Both the position numbers and the translations under genes were made by a program. The notes below the pieces were generated by a model. The model worked only from the letters and a program-made list of their open reading frames with translations. It made no database searches and was not told the origin of the DNA. This document shows, piece after piece, positions 15,762 through 23,786 of a stretch of 24,774 nucleotides of DNA; positions within the stretch are counted from its first letter, which is position 1; every line of letters begins with the position of its first letter. The DNA comes from CAJXVY01 sp965657575 (GTDB lineage: Bacteria; Actinomycetota; Actinomycetes; Actinomycetales; Microbacteriaceae): NCBI GenBank assembly GCA_965657575.1, contig CBFHOK010000015.1, positions 1-24,774 of the forward strand. The letters run 5' to 3'.

Positions 15762-16859
15762 ATGAGTAATTCAGCAGAGTTCCACGCAGTGATTCCTGCA
15801 GGTGGAATTGGTTCCAGGCTTTGGCCCTTGTCCAGGGCAAGTGCACCCAAGTTTCTGCATGACCTAACTGGTAGCGGACAGACTTTGTTGCAAGACACCT
15901 GGGACAGGCTGGTTCCTATCGCTGGCTCAAACATAATGGTTGTCACTGGCGCCAGTCATGCATCTGCAGTAGCGGATCAATTGCCTGATTTACTCCCAGC
16001 GAATTTGTTACTGGAACCTTCCCCCAGAGATTCAACAGCGGCAATCGCTTTGGCGGCAGCTGTTTTATATCGTCGCAACCCGGACGTCATCATTGGCTCT
16101 TTTGCCGCCGATCATGTGATTCACGAAAATGTAAAGTTTGCTGAGGCGGTCACCGAAGCAATCGAGGTTGCAGCCACCGGACGGGTGGTAACAATTGGAG
16201 TTTCACCAACCGAGCCATCAACCGCTTTTGGTTACATCTCCACCTCAAGTTCAATCGAAGGTTCTCAGTCTGCGCTGGATGTTGTTGAATTTATTGAAAA
16301 GCCCTCGATTGCAAAGGCGAAGAAGTACTTTTCCAAAAAAGAGTTTTTGTGGAACGCCGGTATGTTCATAGCCCCTGCAAAAGTGCTGCTGGATGTTTTG
16401 GCAGAAACCGAGCCAGAACTTGCCAACGATATTCAGAACCTTGCTGACCAGGTAGTGAGCGGCGGATTCGATCAAAAGGGTGTTCAGGTTTGGAACAGGC
16501 TGAAAAAGGTTGCAATTGACTACTCAGTTGCGGAACCGGCCGCCAAAAAGGGTTTGGTGGCTTGCGTACCAGCGGAGTTTGAGTGGCACGACGTCGGTGA
16601 CTTTGCAGCGATTGCTGAGTTGCAGTCGCAAGGTCGAAGCGGAAACCTGGCTGTTTTGGGCCAGGCAAAGGTGCTTAGTGATTCATCCAGTGGGATTTTA
16701 GTTAGTGAAAACGACAAGCTGATTGCCTTGATTGGTGTCGAAGACATCATTGTTGTTGACACCCCGGATGCGTTGCTTGTTACAACCAAGCAGCATGCGC
16801 AGAGAGTAAAGGGTTTGGTCGACTCACTTCGCGCAACCGGTCAGGACGATGTCCTTTAA
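15762..16859 (+). CDS. manC: Mannose-1-phosphate guanylyltransferase
   Basis: The enzyme makes GDP-mannose from mannose 1-phosphate and GTP, a donor for cell-envelope mannosylation. The 365-residue protein starts with the nucleotidyltransferase motif VIPAGGIGSRLWPLSRASAPKF (GGxGxRLWPLSR..PK). It continues with SFAADHVI, FGYIST, FIEKPS, LWNAGMFI and DYSVAEPA, and has HDVGDFAAIAEL where the family has W-x-DVGSW. It lacks the C-terminal isomerase domain of the bifunctional proteins, as expected for actinobacteria. It stands alone between the divergent sdh operon and the nucleoside uptake genes. No other GDP-mannose gene is in the window. Confidence 0.92.
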   Translation: MSNSAEFHAVIPAGGIGSRLWPLSRASAPKFLHDLTGSGQTLLQDTWDRLVPIAGSNIMVVTGASHASAVADQLPDLLPANLLLEPSPRDSTAAIALAAAVLYRRNPDVIIGSFAADHVIHENVKFAEAVTEAIEVAATGRVVTIGVSPTEPSTAFGYISTSSSIEGSQSALDVVEFIEKPSIAKAKKYFSKKEFLWNAGMFIAPAKVLLDVLAETEPELANDIQNLADQVVSGGFDQKGVQVWNRLKKVAIDYSVAEPAAKKGLVACVPAEFEWHDVGDFAAIAELQSQGRSGNLAVLGQAKVLSDSSSGILVSENDKLIALIGVEDIIVVDTPDALLVTTKQHAQRVKGLVDSLRATGQDDVL

Positions 16860-16947
16860 TTCCAAATCGTTATCAAAACAAAGCTAAGTTTTTGTTTCCA
16901 GAGGCTTCACTTTCCCTTTGCTTAGGTAGTCTTTAGCCATCAAATCA
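16860..16947 (+). promoter_or_regulatory. Gap after manC with a putative promoter of the BMP lipoprotein gene
   Basis: After the manC stop, AAACAAA (16876-16882) and TTTGTTT (16891-16897) can pair as a weak A/T hairpin, too poor to call a terminator. TAGTCT at 16927-16932 is the best -10 candidate for the lipoprotein gene, with a start near 16939 and a leader of about 50 bases. No -35 match is convincing. The rest shows nothing that I recognise. Confidence 0.35.
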
Positions 16948-16971
16948 ATGGCGCTAGAAGCGCCTTTCTAA
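16948..16971 (+). other. Leader hairpin and 7-codon reading frame before the BMP lipoprotein gene
   Basis: GGCGCT-AGA-AGCGCC (16950-16964) is a perfect 6-bp hairpin followed by TTTCTAATTT. The same bases encode a tiny frame, MALEAPF (ATG at 16948, TAA at 16969-16971), which ends just before the AGGAGG site at 16976. The hairpin may stabilise the mRNA or weakly terminate it. Translation of the frame is unproven and could be chance. Confidence 0.4.
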
Positions 16972-16988
16972 TTTCAGGAGGAAAATCC

Positions 16989-18146
16989 GTGAGCACAATT
17001 TCACGTAAGGCAGTCAAGGGAATCGCCCTTGCAGCCGCATCTGCTCTTGTTCTGGCTGGCTGCGCTGCAGCCCCAGAGGAAGAAGAGACCGCGGACAACT
17101 CAGACACCGGATCATCAGAGACCGAAACTGAGACAGAGGTTGAGACCGTCGACTACAAAGCCTGCATGGTAAGTGACGAGGGTGGATTCGATGACGCATC
17201 ATTCAACGAGGAGGCCTTCAACGGTCTTCAGCGCGCTGAAGATGAGCTAGGAATCGAGACTGCTGCAGTTGAGTCGAACACCGGTGCAACTCTGACCGAG
17301 TACTCAAGTGCTATTGAGAGTCTTGTTGGCGAAGGCTGTGACATGGTCTTCGGTGTTGGCTTCGCCCTTGCGACCGCAGTCAGGGATGCAGCAATTGCAA
17401 ACCCAGACACTGACTTCGCATTGATTGACTCTGCTCTTTCAAATGACGACTTCAGCCCACTAAGCCTTGAAAACGTAAAGCCGATTCAGTATGACACCGC
17501 AGAGGCAGCATTCCTTGCTGGCTACCTAGCGGCTGCAACCACTGAGACCGGCACCTTGGCAACTTACGGTGGAATTTTGTTCCCAACCGTAACCATCTTC
17601 ATGGATGGCTTCAAGCAGGGTGTTGATTACTACAACGAGCAGAACGGAACCAGCGTTGAGGTTTTGGGTGCAACTGATGAGGACCAGGCAAACTGGAGCG
17701 CAACCGGAGACTTCTCTGACATCGCAAAGGGTAAGAACCTATCCGAGCAGTTCATCGACCAGGGTGCAGACATCGTTCTTCCAGTAGCTGGCCCAGTAGG
17801 TCAGGGAACCGGACAGGCTTCTTTGGACTCAGAGGGTGTATTGCTAATCGGTGTTGACAGCGACTGGTACAACCTAGACGCTCACGCCGAGTACAAGCAG
17901 AACATCTTGACCAGCATCGAGAAGAAGATGAGCGATGCTGTGTTCAACGTTATCCAGACTGGCGTTGAGGGCACCTTCGTTGGTGGCGACGAGAACCAGT
18001 ACGTAGGTAACTTGGCAAATGGCGGTGTTCGCATCAGCCCAGAGCACGAGGTTACTTACCCAGCAGGAATCCAGGCAGAGCTTGACGCTTTGGCTGACCA
18101 GATCATCGCAGGTGAGCTGGTTGTAGATTCCCTCTACAAAAACTAG
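16989..18146 (+). CDS. BMP-family nucleoside-binding lipoprotein
   Basis: The substrate-binding subunit of a nucleoside ABC importer (relatives: B. subtilis NupN, spirochaete BmpA/PnrA). The 385-residue precursor has a basic N-terminus, a hydrophobic stretch and the lipobox LAGC near residue 25, then a very acidic Glu/Thr/Ser linker of about 27 residues, then the mature domain beginning YKACMVSDEGGFDDASFN. Family features include SFNEEAFNGL, a GVGFAL segment, DSAL, QYDTAEAAFLAGYLAA and IGVDSDWYN. The GTG start is firm: AGGAGG lies 7 bases upstream (16976-16981). The gene is followed by a strong terminator before the ATPase and permease genes, which fits a binding protein made in excess over the membrane complex. 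Confidence 0.93.
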   Translation: MSTISRKAVKGIALAAASALVLAGCAAAPEEEETADNSDTGSSETETETEVETVDYKACMVSDEGGFDDASFNEEAFNGLQRAEDELGIETAAVESNTGATLTEYSSAIESLVGEGCDMVFGVGFALATAVRDAAIANPDTDFALIDSALSNDDFSPLSLENVKPIQYDTAEAAFLAGYLAAATTETGTLATYGGILFPTVTIFMDGFKQGVDYYNEQNGTSVEVLGATDEDQANWSATGDFSDIAKGKNLSEQFIDQGADIVLPVAGPVGQGTGQASLDSEGVLLIGVDSDWYNLDAHAEYKQNILTSIEKKMSDAVFNVIQTGVEGTFVGGDENQYVGNLANGGVRISPEHEVTYPAGIQAELDALADQIIAGELVVDSLYKN

Positions 18147-18158
18147 TAATTAGTTTGC

Positions 18159-18194
18159 ACAAAGGGTCGGGGGCTTACGCTCCCGACCCTTTGT
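18159..18194 (+). terminator. Strong intrinsic terminator between the lipoprotein and the transporter genes
   Basis: ACAAAGGGTCGGG (18159-18171) and CCCGACCCTTTGT (18182-18194) form a perfect 13-bp stem. The inner bases can add three more pairs around a UUAC loop. A T-rich tail (TATTT) follows, shorter than a classical run. It starts 12 bases after the lipoprotein stop. Since the ATPase gene follows on the same strand, it probably lowers read-through so that the binding protein is made in excess. Confidence 0.85.
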
Positions 18195-18204
18195 ATTTAA
18201 GTTG

Positions 18205-18210
18205 TAAGAT
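18205..18210 (+). promoter_or_regulatory. Possible -10 box before the nucleoside ABC ATPase
   Basis: TAAGAT lies after the terminator and 28 bases before the ATG at 18239, with AAAGGA (18228-18233) as ribosome binding site between. No -35 is convincing, so the genes may depend on read-through of the terminator. Confidence 0.3.
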
Positions 18211-18238
18211 TTTGGAGCACAACAACTAAAGGACGGCA

Positions 18239-19738
18239 ATGCGGCTGCAACTGAAGCAAATCACCAAAAAATTTGGCGATTTCACCGCTAATGACAAAAT
18301 CGATTTGATTGCCGATCCCGGCGAGATTCACTGCCTGCTTGGCGAAAATGGTGCCGGCAAATCAACCCTTATGAATGTTCTCTATGGCCTCTATCAAGCC
18401 GATGAGGGTGAGATTCTGCTGGACGGTGAGATTCAAAACTTCAGTGGTCCAGGCGATGCGATGGCTGCAGGTATTGGCATGGTTCACCAGCACTTCATGC
18501 TGGTTCCTGTCTTTACCGTTGCCGAGAATGTGATTTTGGGCCATGAGCCAACCAAAGCCCTTGGATTTCTGGATTTAGAGGCGGCCCGCGAAAGAGTCCG
18601 AGAAGTCAGTAGCAGGTTTGGCTTTGACATTGACCCCGATGCCATCGTCGGTGAGCTTTCAGTTGGAGTTCAGCAAAGGGTGGAGATCATCAAGGCACTT
18701 CTCGGGGATGCCAAGGTGTTGATCTTTGACGAGCCCACTGCAGTTTTGACTCCTCAGGAAACTGATGAATTGATGGCGATTATGCGTCAGCTCAAAGAAG
18801 AGGGCAAAGCCATTGTCTTTATCACTCACAAACTGCGTGAGGTGAAAGAGGTGGCTGACAAAATAACCGTTATCAGGCTTGGCAAGGTTGTCGGCGAAGC
18901 AAGTCCAGAGGACAGTACAGAGCAACTCGCTTCGATGATGGTTGGTAGAGAGGTTGATCTTTCTGTTCACAAAGAACCTGCGAACCTCGGGGATGCCAGT
19001 TTCAAAGTCAACAACTTGACTGCGTTCAATTCCGCAGGCAACAAGGTGCTGGATGATGTCAGCTTTGAGATTCAAAAGGGTGAGATTTTTGTGATTGCAG
19101 GGGTTCAGGGAAATGGTCAAACAGAGCTTGCCGAGGCAATCTTGGGAATCCAAGAGCGGGTTACAGGATCCATAACCCTTGAAGGCAACGAGCTTTTAGG
19201 CAAGTCCGTGAAAAAGGTTTTGGATTCGGGTGTTGGCTTTGTTCCCGAAGACAGAACCGAGGATGGTCTAGTTGCAGATTTCACAATCGCTGAAAACCTG
19301 ATGCTTGATAGAAGCGACCGGCCTCCCTTTGCAAGAGGCGTTCAGTTGCAACTGAAAAAACTTCACCAGTTTGCAGAAGAGAAGCTCAAACAGTTTGACA
19401 TTCGAGCGCAGAGCATTTTCAGCAAAGCGAAGCAGTTGTCTGGTGGTAACCAGCAAAAGGTTGTGCTGGCCAGAGAGCTTTCAAGGGACCTGAAGATACT
19501 TGTTGCATCGCAGCCAACTAGAGGTTTGGATGTTGGCTCGATTGAGTTTGTTCACGAACAGATTGTTGCTGCGAGAGATAGCGGGATACCAGTGATGATC
19601 ATTGCAACTGAGTTGGACGAGGCAACACAGTTGGGAGATCGAGTTGCGGTTATGTATAAGGGGAAGATAGTCGGCATAGTCTCACCTGACACCCCTCGTG
19701 AGCAGCTTGGAAAGCTGATGGCAGGAGTTACCCAATGA
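18239..19738 (+). CDS. Nucleoside ABC importer, ATPase with two ABC domains
   Basis: The cytoplasmic motor of the importer, related to B. subtilis NupO and RbsA. In the first domain Walker A GENGAGKST is at residues 35-43, the signature is LSVGVQQRVEIIKAL and Walker B is VLIFDEPTAVLTP. The second domain is degenerate as is usual here: GVQGNGQTEL in place of Walker A, an intact signature LSGGNQQKVVLARELS, and ILVASQPTRGLD with Gln for the catalytic Glu. The 499-residue length is normal. The ATG is preceded by AAAGGA. The stop overlaps the next gene as ATGA. Context with BMP lipoprotein, permeases and salvage enzymes points to nucleosides rather than sugars. Confidence 0.94.
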   Translation: MRLQLKQITKKFGDFTANDKIDLIADPGEIHCLLGENGAGKSTLMNVLYGLYQADEGEILLDGEIQNFSGPGDAMAAGIGMVHQHFMLVPVFTVAENVILGHEPTKALGFLDLEAARERVREVSSRFGFDIDPDAIVGELSVGVQQRVEIIKALLGDAKVLIFDEPTAVLTPQETDELMAIMRQLKEEGKAIVFITHKLREVKEVADKITVIRLGKVVGEASPEDSTEQLASMMVGREVDLSVHKEPANLGDASFKVNNLTAFNSAGNKVLDDVSFEIQKGEIFVIAGVQGNGQTELAEAILGIQERVTGSITLEGNELLGKSVKKVLDSGVGFVPEDRTEDGLVADFTIAENLMLDRSDRPPFARGVQLQLKKLHQFAEEKLKQFDIRAQSIFSKAKQLSGGNQQKVVLARELSRDLKILVASQPTRGLDVGSIEFVHEQIVAARDSGIPVMIIATELDEATQLGDRVAVMYKGKIVGIVSPDTPREQLGKLMAGVTQ

Positions 19739-20895
19739 ATCAGCAGAAGCTCATACGTGAAATTTTTAGCGGTAACGCAGTAATTCCTATATTTGCGGTT
19801 TTGGCAAGTTTCATCTTTGGTGGAATCCTGATTGCTTTTGCAAACGAAGAGGTTCAGGAAGCAAGCGGATATTTCTTTGCTCGACCAATGGATACCATTT
19901 CGGCAATCCTCAACAGCGTCTTTGGTGCCTACGACGCTTTGTTTAGAGGTTCGGTGTTCAATTACCAGGCGGCAACACCGCAAGCGATGATCAAGCCAAT
20001 AACTGAGACCTTGGCCTATGCAACTCCGATCACCCTGGCTGGATTGGGTCTCGCCGTTGGTTTTAGAAGTGGTCTGTTCAACATTGGTGGACAGGGGCAG
20101 ATAATTTTTGGTGCGATGTTCGCAGCCTACGTCGGCTTGAATTTTGAAGCACCGTTTTTGATTCACATGCCGATGGCTGTAATCGCAGGTTTGATTGGTG
20201 GAGCACTCTGGGGAGGACTGGTTGGATTACTAAAGGCAACCACTGGTGCTAACGAGGTAGTGGTCACCATCATGTTTAATTACATCGCGCTGCTGCTTCT
20301 AACCTATTTGTTGAAAACACCGGTTTTTCAAGCCCCCAATCAGGTCAACCCAATCTCATCTCCAGTTGCCGAGAGCTCAAGGCTTCCGGGGATTCTGGGG
20401 GATGGTTTCCGATTGCACTTCGGTCTAATCATCATGCTGGCAATGGTCTTTGTTGTCTGGTGGCTTCTTTATCGTTCATCGATTGGTTTTCAGTTCAGGG
20501 CTTTGGGGTTCAACCCAAATGCTGCAAGGACTGCTGGTGTGAACATCCCACTCACCTATGTTCTGGTGATGGCGGTCAGTGGTGCATTGGCAGGTCTTGC
20601 TGGGGCAAGTCAGGTTTTGGGTGCTGATAAGCAGCTGACTGTTGGAATCAGTGCAACTTTTGGAATTGATGCAATCACGGTTGCTCTGCTAGGTAGGAAC
20701 AATCCCTTTGGAGTTCTAGCTGCTGGAATTCTCTTCGGAGGCTTGCGTGCGGGTGCTGTTTTGATGCAGGCAAACCAGGGAGTCCCTGTTGACATAGTTT
20801 TGGTTGTTCAGTCGACAATCGTGCTGTTTATTGCTGCACCACCTTTGGTCAGAGCAATATTTAGGCTTCCCAAGCCAAAGGCGGTGCAGGCATGA
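19735..20895 (+). CDS. Nucleoside ABC importer permease 1
   Basis: An integral membrane subunit of the BPD_transp_2 type (relative: B. subtilis NupP), 386 residues with about nine to ten hydrophobic segments. Typical motifs are GLGLAVGFRSGLFNIGGQGQ, where FNIGGxGQ is the family hallmark, GANEVVVTIMFNYIALLLL, the cytoplasmic coupling region FRALGFNPNAARTAGVN and GLAGASQVLG. A periplasmic loop of about 50 residues (QEASGYFFARP onward) follows the first helix. It overlaps both neighbours by ATGA, so ATPase and both permeases are translationally linked. Confidence 0.93.
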   Translation: MNQQKLIREIFSGNAVIPIFAVLASFIFGGILIAFANEEVQEASGYFFARPMDTISAILNSVFGAYDALFRGSVFNYQAATPQAMIKPITETLAYATPITLAGLGLAVGFRSGLFNIGGQGQIIFGAMFAAYVGLNFEAPFLIHMPMAVIAGLIGGALWGGLVGLLKATTGANEVVVTIMFNYIALLLLTYLLKTPVFQAPNQVNPISSPVAESSRLPGILGDGFRLHFGLIIMLAMVFVVWWLLYRSSIGFQFRALGFNPNAARTAGVNIPLTYVLVMAVSGALAGLAGASQVLGADKQLTVGISATFGIDAITVALLGRNNPFGVLAAGILFGGLRAGAVLMQANQGVPVDIVLVVQSTIVLFIAAPPLVRAIFRLPKPKAVQA

Positions 20896-22121
20896 AGCAG
20901 AGCAAGAAGTCTTCAATAGCACTAGCAATATTGACGTTTTTGTCGGTATTGATTGTTCCGGCGGTCGCCAATGACGAGATTGAAATTCAAGTTGCCACCA
21001 AAACTGATTTGTTTCCGATTCCAAACTTGGTCTTTCCGGCTCAGGGCTTTGTCTTATTTTTGACTGTTCTGATGCTGGCAATCTCTATTTGGAGTTTTTA
21101 TCTAACACTTTCTAAGAACAAAAAGACCCCTCTGGTTTTGATGGTTGTATTTGGTGTCAGTTTCGTCATGAGCGTCCTGGTTTGGTTGTTTGCTGGTGCC
21201 ACTATGACCATCACGACTTTATTAGCGGGATCTTTGGCGCTCGCGGTGCCGCTGATCTTTGGCTCAATGTCAGGAGCATTGAGTGAGCGGGTTGGAATTA
21301 TCAACATCGCAATTGAAGGTCAGCTATTGGCCGGCGCCTTTACCTCAGCCGTGGTGGCATCCATAACTGACAGTGTGATTCTGGGAATCATGGCCGCGAT
21401 GGCGGCTGGAGCCTTGGTAGCGTCATTATTGGCGGTGTTCTCAATCAAGTATTTGGTGGATCAGATTATTACCGGTGTGGTGGTAAATGTTCTGATTATT
21501 GGCCTGACTAGTTTTATGTTCTCGACTCTGTTGGCCGACAACATCACCACCCTGAATCAGCCACCAAGGTTTGACAAAATCTCGATACCTGTCTTGGGTC
21601 AAATACCAGTTGTGGGCCCAGTGTTATTCAATCAAACACTTATTGTCTATCTGATGTATTTTGCGGTAATCGGAGTATTCCTAGCTTTGTTCAAAACTCG
21701 TTGGGGACTGCGTGTCAGGTCTGTTGGGGAGTATCCAAAGGCCAGTGACACGGTTGGAATTAAGGTTTTCAGAACCAGATATATCTCCGTCTTGATAGGT
21801 GGTGCTCTAGCCGGTTTGGGTGGAAGCTTTTTCACCCTCGGTCAGGTCGGAGCATTTGGTAAAGAGATGACCAACGGGGCTGGTTATATCGCCTTGGCTG
21901 CTCTGATTTTTGGAAGATGGAATCCGCTCTATGCAGCCCTGGCTGCATTGCTTTTTGGCTTTGCTCAGAATTTGCAGTATGCGGTGCAGATCGTTGGTTC
22001 TCCACTGCCCAGCGAGTTTTTGCTGATGCTTCCATATGTGCTGACCGTAATCGCCGTTGCCGGTCTGGTTGGTAAGGTGAAAGGCCCGGCAGCAGCTGGT
22101 AAGCCATATATAAAGAGTTGA
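20892..22121 (+). CDS. Nucleoside ABC importer permease 2
   Basis: The second membrane subunit (relative: B. subtilis NupQ). The core from about residue 105 has SGALSERVGIINIAIEGQLL, VDQIITGVVVNVLIIGL, the coupling region RVRSVGEYPKASDTVGIKV and ALAALIFGRWNPLYAALAALLFG. The protein has 409 residues, about 90 more than the roughly 320 of NupQ. The extra part is N-terminal: a signal-like hydrophobic segment ending AVAND, a short polar loop and two further hydrophobic segments. Whether the first helix is cleaved is unknown. The ATG overlaps permease 1 (ATGA) and the TGA shares a base with the cdd ATG. Confidence 0.92.
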   Translation: MKQSKKSSIALAILTFLSVLIVPAVANDEIEIQVATKTDLFPIPNLVFPAQGFVLFLTVLMLAISIWSFYLTLSKNKKTPLVLMVVFGVSFVMSVLVWLFAGATMTITTLLAGSLALAVPLIFGSMSGALSERVGIINIAIEGQLLAGAFTSAVVASITDSVILGIMAAMAAGALVASLLAVFSIKYLVDQIITGVVVNVLIIGLTSFMFSTLLADNITTLNQPPRFDKISIPVLGQIPVVGPVLFNQTLIVYLMYFAVIGVFLALFKTRWGLRVRSVGEYPKASDTVGIKVFRTRYISVLIGGALAGLGGSFFTLGQVGAFGKEMTNGAGYIALAALIFGRWNPLYAALAALLFGFAQNLQYAVQIVGSPLPSEFLLMLPYVLTVIAVAGLVGKVKGPAAAGKPYIKS

Positions 22122-22516
22122 TGATGGAAATTAACTGGGAACAACTGAGACTTAGGGCCCAAGAGGCCAGCAAGAACTCGTACTCGCCTTATTCAAACTA
22201 CCCAGTTGGGGCAGCAGCGATTGTTGATGACGGCCGAGTGATAACTGGTGCGAATGTTGAAAACGCAAGTTACGGGCTGACTTTGTGTGCAGAGTGCTCA
22301 ATGATTGGCGAGCTTTTCTCCACAGGAGGAGGCAAACTGGTGGCTTTTTGCTGTGTGGACTCTGCGGGGGCGGTGATTATGCCCTGCGGTAGGTGTAGAC
22401 AACTTTTGAGCGAACATGCGGCAAGTGGAATGATGTTGGAAACAGTCAGTGGGATAAAAAGCATAGAAGAGGTAATTCCTGATGCTTTTGGTCCAAAAGA
22501 TCTAGAGGAGAGCTGA
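22121..22516 (+). CDS. cdd: Cytidine deaminase
   Basis: A zinc enzyme that converts cytidine and deoxycytidine to uridine and deoxyuridine. At about 131 residues it is the short homotetrameric form. The zinc and catalytic motifs are NVENASYGLTLCAE, with the first Cys and the catalytic Glu, and PCGRCRQLL with the other two Cys. SYSPYSNYPVGAA near residue 20 is the substrate-side motif. The start is either the ATG at 22121, overlapping the permease stop as TGATG, or the next ATG at 22124; a TTG at 22118 is less likely. Its uridine products are substrates for the next gene. Confidence 0.96.
   Translation: MMEINWEQLRLRAQEASKNSYSPYSNYPVGAAAIVDDGRVITGANVENASYGLTLCAECSMIGELFSTGGGKLVAFCCVDSAGAVIMPCGRCRQLLSEHAASGMMLETVSGIKSIEEVIPDAFGPKDLEES
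22505..22510 (+). promoter_or_regulatory. Ribosome binding site supporting the TTG start of deoA
   Basis: GAGGAG lies inside the end of cdd and 7 bases before TTG at 22518. It makes the uncommon TTG the best start for the phosphorylase. Confidence 0.65.
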
Positions 22517-22517
22517 A

Positions 22518-23786
22518 TTGGCCCTAAGCGCGGTGGAAGTAATAATAAAAAAGCGTGAAAAGGGCGAGCTTTCCAAGACTGAAATTGATTGGCTTATCTC
22601 CAATTACACAACTGGTTTTATAAGCGATGAGCAAATGAGCTCCATGGCAATGGCGATTTTACTCAACGGCATGACCCGTGATGAGGTGAAGCATCTAACC
22701 CAGGCGATGATTGACTCTGGCGAGCGGATGGATTTCTCTGGTCTGTCGAAGCCAACCGCCGATAAGCATTCAACAGGTGGGGTTGGCGACAAAATAACCC
22801 TTCCTCTGGCACCACTGGTGGCAAGCTACGGGGTTGCAGTTCCGCAGCTGAGTGGTCGAGGCCTTGGTCACACTGGAGGGACGCTTGACAAATTAGAAGC
22901 AATTCTAGGCTGGCAGGCAAGCCTTTCAAACGAGCAGATATTTTCTCAGCTAGAAAATATCGGAGCGGTGGTTTGTGCTGCCGGTAGTGGCTTGGCACCA
23001 GCGGATAAAAAACTCTATGCGCTCAGAGATGTCACGGGAACAGTGGAGGCGATTCCACTAATTGCATCGTCAATTATGAGCAAGAAAATTGCCGAGGGAA
23101 CGGCGTCTTTGGTTTTGGATGTCAAAGTCGGTAGCGGTGCTTTTATGAAAGACATGGACAGAGCCGAACAACTTGCTGAGACCTTAGTGTCATTGGGTAA
23201 TGACTCAGGGGTTTCGACCACTGCTTTTTTGACAGATATGTCAACGCCGCTGGGAAGAAAAATAGGGAACGGACTTGAGGTCGAAGAAAGTGTCGAGGTG
23301 TTATCCGGGGGAGGACCTGCAGATGTTGTTGAGCTCACGGTAGCTATTGCCAGAGAGATGCTCAGACTGAGTGGAATTGATATAGACCCGCAAGAGAATC
23401 TCAACAACGGCAAGGCTATGGATAAGTGGCGTGAGATGATCTCGGCTCAGTCAGGGGATCCAGATGCGCCGATGGCGAAGGCTAAGCACAGTGAGAAGAT
23501 CTATGCGGATGCCCATGGGTATCTAAACCTCGATGCGCTGAGTGTTGGCATGGCCAGCTGGCGGCTGGGTGCCGGCAGAGAGAAACAGGGTGATCAGGTG
23601 CAAGATGCGGCCGGTGTTATATTGAACAAAACTCAGGGGGATAGGGTTTCCAAGGGAGACTTGCTTGGTGAGTTATTCACCGACACAGAATCAAAGATGG
23701 AGGGGGCAAAGGTGGATTTTGAGAAGGCGGTTGAAATAGGCCAAGAGGCAAATAGAAAGCCGATTATTTTGAAAGAGTTGCACTAA
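22518..23786 (+). CDS. deoA: Thymidine phosphorylase (pyrimidine-nucleoside phosphorylase)
   Basis: The enzyme cleaves thymidine, and often deoxyuridine or uridine, with phosphate to free base and (deoxy)ribose 1-phosphate. The 422-residue protein shows the phosphate-binding KHSTGGVGDK, the family signature SGRGLGHTGGTLDKLEAI, the pyrimidine-site region LYALRDVTGTVEAIPLIASSIMSKK and LDVKVGSGAFM. The start is a TTG giving MALSAVEVI, which matches the typical N-terminus and has GAGGAG 7 bases before it. It lies one base after the cdd stop, and its own stop shares a base with the add ATG. Actinobacterial members may accept both thymidine and uridine; the sequence does not settle this. Confidence 0.94.
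   Translation: MALSAVEVIIKKREKGELSKTEIDWLISNYTTGFISDEQMSSMAMAILLNGMTRDEVKHLTQAMIDSGERMDFSGLSKPTADKHSTGGVGDKITLPLAPLVASYGVAVPQLSGRGLGHTGGTLDKLEAILGWQASLSNEQIFSQLENIGAVVCAAGSGLAPADKKLYALRDVTGTVEAIPLIASSIMSKKIAEGTASLVLDVKVGSGAFMKDMDRAEQLAETLVSLGNDSGVSTTAFLTDMSTPLGRKIGNGLEVEESVEVLSGGGPADVVELTVAIAREMLRLSGIDIDPQENLNNGKAMDKWREMISAQSGDPDAPMAKAKHSEKIYADAHGYLNLDALSVGMASWRLGAGREKQGDQVQDAAGVILNKTQGDRVSKGDLLGELFTDTESKMEGAKVDFEKAVEIGQEANRKPIILKELH

Noticed and set aside
16876..16897. AAACAAA/TTTGTTT as a manC terminator
   Set aside because: The stem is only A/T and one C/G pair with a loop of 8; too weak to call.
19081..19120. Loss of the Walker A lysine in the second ATPase domain as a defect
   Set aside because: GNGQTEL with the ASQPTRGLD Walker B is the normal degenerate form in this BMP-linked ATPase family.
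19552..20166. A 204-codon open frame on the minus strand
   Set aside because: It lies opposite the ATPase/permease junction, has no ribosome binding site or recognisable domain, and its composition looks like a shadow of the coding strand.
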